Assembly: GCA_017562135.1 (NCBI GenBank)
Contig: QEYB01000282.1
Span: 248,001-312,000 of the forward strand
DNA from: Dipylidium caninum
Lineage: Eukaryota; Platyhelminthes; Cestoda; Cyclophyllidea; Dipylidiidae
DNA length: 64,000 nucleotides
Direction of reading: 5' to 3'
The translations under genes were made by a program, and so were the position numbers. Each line of letters starts with the position of its first letter. Within the stretch, counting starts at the first letter, position 1. Shown here in pieces: positions 55,801 to 64,000 of this stretch. Under the pieces are notes generated by a model. That model did not search any database and was not told the origin of the DNA. It saw only the letters and a list, made by a program, of their open reading frames with translations.

Positions 55801-58800
55801 GACTGTTGGCGCCACCTAATTGACTTACCTTCCTCTCCGAAGGGAGGGGTGGGCGGTGGGAGGATGCTTGGCCGAGGTGGGGGAAGGAGTGGACGCGAAG
55901 ATAAAAAAACAGATGGCATCACTAGAACCACCTGGCGCCGGTGGACAGAAATTTAATCGCCCCATCCCTGCCATAGCTTACCTGGCCCTACCTTATGCAG
56001 CCTTGCCCTACCCTACTCTAGCCTGCATTACCTCCTCTGCCCTCTCCCCGCCCTTCTCACCGATCTCCATTAGCACAAGAGACCTCTGTCCGCCTTAGAC
56101 GCCGGCCGTAGATATCCTGCAATGCGCCGTGATGGCGGATTTTAGCGACAGCAGTAAGTAGCCTTCCTGACTCCGTACTCGAATACCTAATCCTCCTTCT
56201 TCTCCTCCTCCTCCTCCTCCAGTATTTCCCTGCCCACCTAATGAGCGAACGCGTGGGCAGTGGTACATTTTCGACGCCGTGTCCTCATTCCCTAACCTGG
56301 GAGAAGGGCAGGCGAAAGCACCGTTCCGTTAAGAGGTGAACTTGTAATTTTTGTCTCCGCTTTTCCCAACTCCGCAAGGTTAGTACACATTCTCTCTCAC
56401 CTCCAGAGAGCTAAAGTGGAGGATTACTTGCTAATCGGTGGAGCTAGAGGAAGGATCAGAAGACCACTGTGGGAAACTTCAGCTTTCCTTGCCCGCTTCT
56501 AAGTCGTCCGGTGATGGAAGGAGGTGAGTGTGGAACGTGAGAGAATTCCTCGGCGTAGTCGGAGGTCTGTCAGACAAAATAATTAATTAGACTTGTCCTT
56601 AATAATTATTAATGGGATACGGCGCAGTTCTGGTGATGGACAGGTGGTTGTATTTATCACAATTACTTACACAAGTGGAAATGTGTGTATGTGTGAAGGC
56701 AATGAGGACAAATTGCCTCGATTCAGGACTATTAGAGGAAAAGCTTTCTCTCTCTCTCTCTCTCTCCCTTTCTCTCTGCCTCTTTCTCTATCTGTCGTGG
56801 TGACGCCCACTACCTTTCCAACCAGCAGTGGGATGTGAAGAAGGGGGGAGGGAGGTGGGTGGGTAGGAAGGGGAAACAATTTAAAAATGAGCCTAATTGC
56901 TTCCGACTGTAGGGGATGTGCCTGGCAGCAGCACTGCGTCTATCCTCCTCCTCTTGACATGTGAACGCGGGGAGAGGAATGGAGAAAGGGAGCGCATGGG
57001 GAGTGGGAGGGCTGGGTGGCGGGTGAAAAGAGCGGGTTCATGTCCATTAACAACTCCCATTCACCCTTCTACATCAAATCCCCCTCCTGTGTGTGTGTAC
57101 GTGTGTGTTTTTGCTCGAATGCGGTCTACCACCCACACCGAAATGAGGACTAATTGAGGTTTTAGGAGAAGAAACTCTTGAAAATTTGTTTGGAATAGGG
57201 TTAGTGGAGGGGTATAAAAAGATTCTGACAATCACTTCCCCCTCCACTCGGTTTATTAAACAAAAACCACTAACGAACATGGGTGTTCCTCCCGTTTCTT
57301 TCTTTTCAATTACCTCGCCTTCTAACCCGCCTTTTACCCTTTCTGCTTTTATTTATTCTTCCATCGTCGTCGTAGCGCTACCTCCTCCGTCTTGTTTAAA
57401 TCAGGTTAAAATGAAAGGTCCTTTCTATAGTCACACTCTCCCCTTTCCTCTTTCCGGCTCCATATCCCCAACTCTACAGAGATTAATGGAACTACCCGGT
57501 CTTTTGCGGCCTCCTTAATTTCCTGCTTTATATTCCTGAATGCGTGTGCATAGTGGTGATCTACTGATGAGTTCTCCAGCCGCCTGTCTACGATGCATTA
57601 ATGTGGATCCGTGGGCGAGTCTGCGGCATGAAACAAATACGATGACCCAAGGCCAGCTGTCCCAAACATGTGTCTGCTCACCTGAACTTTCTCTGTACCT
57701 AGACTTCAGGTGGTGATGTGGATAAGTCACCAGAAGACGTGAAGCAAGTGCAACAGTCAGCGGATTCAACCCTCGGTCGAATATACACCGATATTCTCAA
57801 GCGAACGATTGGTCTGGGAGCCAGTCAGAACAGCTTCACCAAACCTAAGGCCACTACTACCAGCAGTGGGGGTTACAACGATTATGACGAAGACGAAGTC
57901 GCCACAGATGACGGCGACGAGGAGGACGTATACTCACAGGCACATTTTACCAAGACCGCATCGAATACCTCAGCTAGTGCGTCCAACACCACCGGATTCA
58001 ATGGTTACCACAATCTTGTCGGCTATGAATCACAGAATGCAAGTGTTGCTACCTCGTCTGTAACTGCCGTCGATAGTGTGGCCATAGCAGCAGCCGCGGC
58101 AGCTGCTGCTGCCGCCTCCGTCAAACAGAAACGCCATCGAACACGATTCACTCCAGGCCAGTTGAATGAGTTGGAAAGAGTCTTCGCCAAGACTCATTAT
58201 CCGGACATCTTTATGCGGGAGGAGCTGGCTCTTCGCATTGGACTGACAGAGTCGCGAGTTCAGGTAAGTACTTCCATCTTCACAGTTAATTTATTTGTTT
58301 ATCATCAGTGGCAGGTTCAATTTACTGCATTTCCTCGAAACTACGTACGGATTGAAGACCAAGGCTCTAAAAAGGGAATATATCGTTTAGACTTTGTGCC
58401 AGTACTTAGCGAAAGTCGATGGCCAGGAGGGTCCGGCGTGGGAAGCCCGAAGGGAATTAGTTCTCGCTCCACACTCTCAGTGGTCATGACTTAAACTGGA
58501 GCACACTACTCGTCAGTATTTTGGATTCAACTTTTTTTTGCATTTCTGGTGAAAATGCAAGCCACCAGACAATGAATTCACAAAGATGGGTGTATATCAC
58601 GCAAGGGCAATCTCACTCTACCCGCTCTCCCCTCCCCGCTATCGTCAGCGCGTGTACGCGGGAACGACTAGTCGGAGGGAGGTGGAGGCAGCGAGGGGTG
58701 TGGGGGTTTGGAGTGGGGTGGTGCGTGGGTTTGGCGTAAGCGGAGCGGAACGGTGCAATGGTGGTGGAGAAAGCGGCAATGTGAGGTGGGAGGATTGGTG

Positions 58801-61800
58801 GTGGCGGACAGAGAGGGGGTTTGGACGAGGGTAGGAGGAGACCGTTGTGTAGCGGCAAGAGCAGCAGCCGCTTGCCCACAGGCAAGACAATTTTGCCCTT
58901 GTGGTGGTGGTGGTCCAGAAGGAGTGCGAGGCGATGTGTCTTCGATGATGTGCGACCGTGTGACTGAGTTCTGTGTTCACTCGCGTGTGCTCGCCTCCAC
59001 TCGCAGGCGTACGTACGAGCCTGCGTGCTCGGCAGAGTGCGTGAGTTTGTCTCAGGAGCCGTGTGATTAGGTGGCATTTACTGGCCAAACATAACTCTTC
59101 CCCCCCCCCCCCCCCCCCCACCCCCTCCGCCCCGACACCGCCGATGCGAGCACGCGCGTACACCAACACGCACGTATGCACGCGCGCACGCACTTCTTGA
59201 TTTATGCTCAAATGATTCGCGTGCGTACGTGTGTGTGTACGTATGTGGATGGTGAAGAAGTCCACCTCTCGCGCTCGCTTCACACGCACCTCCGTATTCG
59301 TCACCCCTCTTCCACCTCCACCCACCCTCTTCGCCTGCGACAGACGAGGGTGTGAATATACACATCGAAGTGCCGTCTAATTGCTGACTCGGGACAGAGG
59401 CGGGGGGGGGGCGAGGGGGCGAGCGGAAGACAACATTGTTTTGCCGCGGCAACGGCAGCGAAAGCAACAGAAATCTGATTTCAATCTCCTCAATAAGTGA
59501 GGCAACTTGGATGCAGGAACCACATAGGTTGCTCAATAGCCTCTCGGTTTAGTCCTGACAGAACGAAAGTATTTTGCGGCTGTCTTCGATGTGTTCCACT
59601 CGTATCAGGATTGGGCATTGTCACTTAAAAAACGACTCCTATTTAGAATAGGAAGAGTTACACCCATGTTACAAGGAATATTTACTCATAGAAATCATCA
59701 GTGTGGCAAATAGACAAGCTTAATTAGATGTGACTGTGTAAGATGGCTGTTCTCTGCCCCTGCAACCTTCTCCTCTCTGAGATGCGGCAATCTAGATGTG
59801 GAGATAAGCTAGTTTATAAGAAGTGACAGGGGATTGCGCCTCCAATAGGGAGAAAAACGCATTCGCACGGGAAGGAAGCAGCTTATATCGGGGAGGTGAT
59901 GCGAATTGGGAGTTGATTACCGACGTCGTCGTTCACCAGCCTTCCTTCAACTTTTCCCAAGTTCGTAGGAAGAGAATAAAACAAAGTACCAGGATGGAAT
60001 TACGATAGTGACAATTAGGCTGGAAGACGGAGGAGTCAGAAAAGCTGACTCGAGATTGTTTCACCGAGATGGCGATTGGCGTGTTGGGGAGTAAAGAACC
60101 TGTGTAACTAATTACCCAATTAATAAGGGACTTTTTATTAACACTGCTGCCATTCCTTTCGCGGGACAGTCGATTGATCAAGTTCTTCACCACCTCCGCC
60201 TTTGGAAAATCCAATCACCGATGATATTTTCTATGGCGGGCAATGAAAGATTCCTCGGGTTAAGGGTGGAGCAGTCGAGAGAGCTGGAAGAAGAACTTGC
60301 GTGGAAATTGAAGGATACCACACCAGCCTGAGATCCTTTTAGGGAGCCAAAGTCTCTTCAAGCTAACCCTCGCGTCCTCGGGTCAGAGTTCGGGGTTAAA
60401 AGCTGGTGAAAAGTCCGCTTCCAGCTAGTCCACATTACTTTTAGGCATTGGCGGCTCTCGGTAATACGGTACAGACGACATTTTTTCCTCCTCCACCTTT
60501 CTATTGTCTACACCAAATGGTCGAGTGGCAGCCAAAGACTGCGATGGCAATCGCACTCAACCATGGTGGGAATAAATGAAGGGTAGAGGAGGAAGATTGC
60601 CAATTGTATGGACGAGTCACACCTCGGTCGCGGGAGCTCTTAACAGCGATTTTGCCAGAGAATGGCGAAGAATTGAATTTGCCTCAACTACCTCCGACAA
60701 CACCACCTCCAACTTCCAACTCCTTTGCCTGGCGCGTGGAGTGTCACGATACCGCCCGAACGTCACAAAAAATTCAAAGATGCCGCATCCGCTCTCGCAT
60801 ACACACACAACAACGATGCGAGTTACACACCACGGCCGAGTGGCCACGCAAACACTGCCAATGTACGCCAGCCGCATGACACCTCAATGAGGCGATTACT
60901 CACCGGACTCGAGGGATGAGGAGATTCACGGAAGTCGAGGAACACGAAATATGGCGACGTAGTTTAGTTTCCTCAGATAGTTAGTTAAAGGGTATGTCGC
61001 GGATTGTGAAAATCTTTTAAAAATTCAAGGTAATGCGTTTACTAAGGCGTGTCACAGATATGTTACGCGTTAAAATGGCCACTTTGTGTCAGGCGCTGAT
61101 AGACCACAGGCGTAAAGGATATGGTAAAATGAAAGATATTTGGTCCCTTGGGTGGCGTCGAGTTCGCATAAATATGCGAGTTAAGCTCCCTTCCAGGCAG
61201 ATTAAGTCCACAATAATCCGTCCGAAAGGAGGCATTTAAGGCTGGCTCTCAACATGACCATAGGTCGATGCTTTGAATAATATTTGGAGAATTTCACTTC
61301 AACACCTTATTCGCCATTCCTCCTGGGCATAGCCTGAATTTGCCTTCTAAGCCAGCATAAATTAAGCCATCATGTAGAGACTTCCCCCAAAAATTGTTCC
61401 AACATTTATTACCAATTGTAAGATGCTTTCAGGGGATGAGGTTGCCCGGATGGGTTGTTGCACACTGCCTTCGCACCTCAAAAGTTCTGCAGTACGCAAT
61501 TGAGGAGGACAGGTAGAATGCACCAGGTGAACCAACAGATCCAGATTGTGGACCTGTTTATTATTATTTACCGGAACACTCGACTTTGAATTAGATCCCA
61601 AATTTTACCATTCGTTTCGTTTGCAATTGCAATGTTTCCAACCTATGTCTCCAATCCTCCTCGGCTCCGCGTCCCCTTGCGTGTCAAGTCGAAATGGAGG
61701 GACAGACGACAGTCAGCCGTTCCTCCTAATTGAATTGCCGTTAACAGAAAATGGATCCACTACTTTCTCTCCTATTTCTCGTCCTGCCTTAGTTCCTATT

Positions 61801-64000
61801 CTTCACGGTTTCCTTTTTTTACTATTAGTCGTGCTCTTAAGTTTAGGCAAAATCCACCTCCCCCTTCCCACCGTCTCGCGGAGACCACATTGGGGGCTGA
61901 AAAAAAGGGAAAGGAGGCCCGAGTGTGACAGCCTTTATTCTTCGCCCTATTGTATCACTGTCGAACGTGCCTGCGAGCTAGTTTAGTAAACATGAGGATT
62001 CAACCCACTTCGTCGCTTGAAGTTAATTGAATTCGGGATGTGCACCAGCGTAAAGGAGGAGGAGAAGAGGGGAATGAGAGGGAGGAGGAGGAGGAAGAGG
62101 GGGAGGAGGGGGAGGAGGAGGGGACAATGACGGAGGCGGTGGTGTTTGTGCAATGAGTTTATTGACCTGTTTATCCAACTAGTTTCTCCGTTAACCACCA
62201 GGTGTTTTCGTTCTCTTTGGACAACGAAGTTTATTTGTATGAAGGCGGTGGAAGAGGAATTTTAGACGTGAGCAAGGCAGGAAAGGAGACTCCTAAGCAA
62301 ATGTCATGCTTCCATCGTTAGATTCAGCATCATCCGGATAAATGCACATGAGAAGGAGTGGAATGTCTATTGCAGGTGGAGGTTGGGCGTTGGGGGGAAA
62401 AAGGCATTTAATAGTCCACTGTTATTCCTTTTTTCAAGGTGTGGTTCCAAAATCGTCGAGCTAAGTGGAAGAAACGTAAAAAGACTGGAACAAGTGGCAA
62501 CAACAGTGGTGGTAGTTGCGGTGGCGGTGGCACTGGTGGTAATACTAATAGCTGCACTTCCAACTTGAGTCCAGCCTTCAAAACACCCTCATTGGCTATG
62601 AATAGTCTAACGAGGGGACTGGAGTCTGCCCCGAGCATCTTTGGAAAGTCCAGTCAACAGCCCTCCACTCCGCCCAGTCTCTCACTTCTCCACGCCGCGT
62701 GTAGTCGCGCCGCTGTCCAATTATCGCCCAATTACTTGGGTGTTTACAATCCTCCTTCCTCCTCGCATCGCATGTCACCCTATTCCACTGCGTCCATGGC
62801 TGGAGGTGGTGGTGGCGGGGATGATGGCACTGGCGAAGGAGCTGCTGCCACATCAGCTCAAACAGGCACCTATTCAGGTGAGTGATCACCGATTTCACGT
62901 TATTCTGTTACCCTAAATTTACCGACTTTTAGTGGAAACTCATTTGTTTGTCTGAAGAAATGGGGTACATCGGCTTTTACTGCATACTGTCATTGTCCAA
63001 CCTATTTTCACTTCCAGTTACTGAAATTAACTGCCCGCACCCAATCATGAAATTGGCCACGCCTGTGTTGACAGGGTTAAAAGAAATAACGTAAATGGGG
63101 CCATGAGTTTGCTTCGATTGGCGTATCTGTCAGGCGTCCGAGTCTTCTAACTGAGCTGCGGATGATTTCTTTTGAAAATCGACATTTCGGGGAGGGCACG
63201 AGGGATACACTAGTGTATGACTTGCTTCCCTCGTCACTTCTACTAAATGAGAAGGGGCGCTGGGTTTTGCCCTTCGATAGACGATATTTTTTGCTCTTCG
63301 GGAAGACGTTCAGTATAATGTCAAAAATCGAGGCAAATCGTTATAAAAATAAAATTAATTGCTTTTCCCGTGGGACATTATGGTGTAATTTAGTGTTAGA
63401 CTGTGTGTTTACTTTATCATTTCCTACATCCTGGACGATTTGACCGCAGGATATTTGGTAAGGTCTTTGCGGACTGAACCTTTTTCAGGTGATTACTGCA
63501 TGGATGATCTGACGCAGTCAGTAATGTTCAAGCAAGCAATGCTGAACAGCGGTTTTCATCCAAGAAACGAGAATCCTGTCTCCAGTCAATCACCGGAATC
63601 CTCTTCACCGCCACCGTCACTGTCACACCCGCACGGTCCCCTGCCGCCTACATGGCACCCGTCGTATCAGGGTTCTCGACCCACCTCTGTCCCCGTTTCT
63701 GGCGCTTTCACCTCGACCAGTCCCGATGCCCTCCTAACTGACTCCCTCATTAACCAGTACGGTGGGCCCCTTGCCTCCAGGCGCAATCCCGCGGTGGAGG
63801 ATTCTCTCGTAGCTCCAACACCACTACCTACACCGATGAACTTCCAAGAGTATGAAGCATTGAGCAGTATCGAAGCTACGATGCAAGGATGCTATCAGGG
63901 ACTTTTGGCTCAACGAAGACTTGGGGACTTTGAATTCTGCGAACGAAGCCGTACACAGTGGATAGAGGGGGCGGGTGGAGAGAGGACGGGAGAAGTAACT
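46804..64000 (+). CDS. otp: Orthopedia (Otp) homeobox transcription factor, 3' end outside window
   Basis: Otp is a paired-like homeodomain regulator of neuroendocrine and ventral neuron identity. Exons: 46804-47116, 53854-54122, 57703-58263, 62439-62877 and 63489 to beyond 64000, joined in phases 1, 0, 0 and 1; about 698 residues are visible. The homeodomain starts near residue 336. It includes [38 protein letters not shown] and [15 protein letters not shown], nearly identical to human OTP. It differs by Gly for Ala in TPAQ and Val for Ser in ERSF. Helix 3 carries Gln at position 50. The intron after SRVQ splits the homeodomain at the position usual for this class. A run of about ten alanines precedes the homeodomain, and Gly- and Ser/Pro-rich regions follow. 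The last exon stays open to the window edge. The homeodomain call is sure; assignment of exon 1, 6.7 kb upstream, rests on phase and the CCAAT promoter. Confidence 0.88.
47117..53853 (+). other. otp intron 1 (6.7 kb)
   Basis: Donor GTGAGT at 47117, acceptor TTTTTCAG ending at 53853, phase 1. Inside are (AC)n at 48489-48507, (GAGT)n at about 50321-50342, GTGTGT-rich DNA at 52527-52557 and a GGCC palindromic run at 50576-50592. No nested gene was recognised. Confidence 0.6.
48489..48507. repeat. (CA)n microsatellite
   Basis: Short uninterrupted CA repeat in otp intron 1. Confidence 0.9.
54123..57702 (+). other. otp intron 2 (3.6 kb)
   Basis: Donor GTTCGT, acceptor TACCTAG, phase 0. It contains (AC)n at 55660-55679 and (CT)n at about 56747-56767, plus several purine-rich tracts. 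Open frames inside are short and low-complexity. Confidence 0.6.
55660..55679. repeat. (CA)n microsatellite
   Basis: Short uninterrupted CA repeat in otp intron 2. Confidence 0.9.
59100..59119. repeat. Poly(C)20 homopolymer
   Basis: Twenty consecutive C, followed after one A by five more, inside otp intron 3. The long G- and P-rich open frames over it are artefacts. Confidence 0.9.
62055..62125. repeat. Homopurine GGAGGA-rich tract
   Basis: A nearly pure A/G tract dominated by GGA and GAGG units, about 310 nt upstream of the otp exon encoding homeodomain helix 3. It is capable in principle of triplex formation; no function is shown. Confidence 0.8.

Larger units (their letters stand above)
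58264..62438 (+). other. otp intron 3 (4.2 kb), splits the homeodomain
   Basis: Donor GTAAGT directly after codon Gln46 of the homeodomain, acceptor TTTTCAAG ending at 62438. It holds a GC-rich, CpG-bearing stretch at 58640-59450, a run of 20 C at 59100-59119, alternating purine-pyrimidine DNA at 59146-59245, and a homopurine tract at 62055-62125. No nested gene was recognised. Confidence 0.65.

Noticed and set aside
58613..59536. Overlapping open frames of 120-226 codons on both strands
   Set aside because: They sit in otp intron 3 over GC-rich and poly(C) DNA. The composition is biased and no family resemblance or splice logic was seen.

Overview
The window reads as nuclear DNA of an invertebrate animal, most likely a parasitic flatworm (cestode-like). 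Every recognisable gene is intron-rich, several introns are only 31-34 nt long, intergenic and intronic DNA is full of microsatellites, and all genes are animal-specific. The organism call is an inference. The gene calls rest on conserved domains whose exons join in phase. No bacterial, viral or intact transposon gene was recognised.

Layout from left to right: (1) 1-14301, + strand: the C-terminal three quarters of a TMEM131-like collagen-secretion factor, open at the left edge, with 15 visible exons. (2) 14728-15483, - strand: a complete three-exon CCDC124 gene, tail-to-tail with TMEM131. (3) About 15665-16400: a decayed copy of RIM exons, described below. (4) 16958-20095, + strand: a complete nine-exon Hsp110/HSPA4 chaperone gene with four 31-34 nt introns. 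(5) 20096-23824: intergenic DNA and the probable RIM 3' UTR. (6) 23825-41763, - strand: a RIM gene (active-zone scaffold; zinc finger, PDZ, C2A, C2B) of 18 mapped coding exons, about 1420 residues. (7) 41764-46803: a head-to-head intergenic region with a (GGAGGC)n array on the RIM side and CCAAT boxes on the other. (8) 46804 to beyond 64000, + strand: an orthopedia (otp) homeobox gene, five exons visible, open at the right edge.

The genes do not form a pathway. TMEM131, CCDC124 and HSPA4 are housekeeping genes of secretion, ribosomes and protein folding. RIM and otp are a divergent neuronal pair, one for synaptic release and one for neuron specification.

The most unusual observation joins two places. 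The segment at 15.67-16.4 kb matches the RIM zinc-finger exons in spliced form. It then continues directly into sequence matching 33.3-33.62 kb, which lies inside a RIM intron. That intronic segment has an acceptor and an open frame in phase with the zinc-finger exon. I infer a processed pseudogene made from a short RIM transcript that ended in an alternative last exon, so the living gene may still encode an N-terminal-only RIM isoform.
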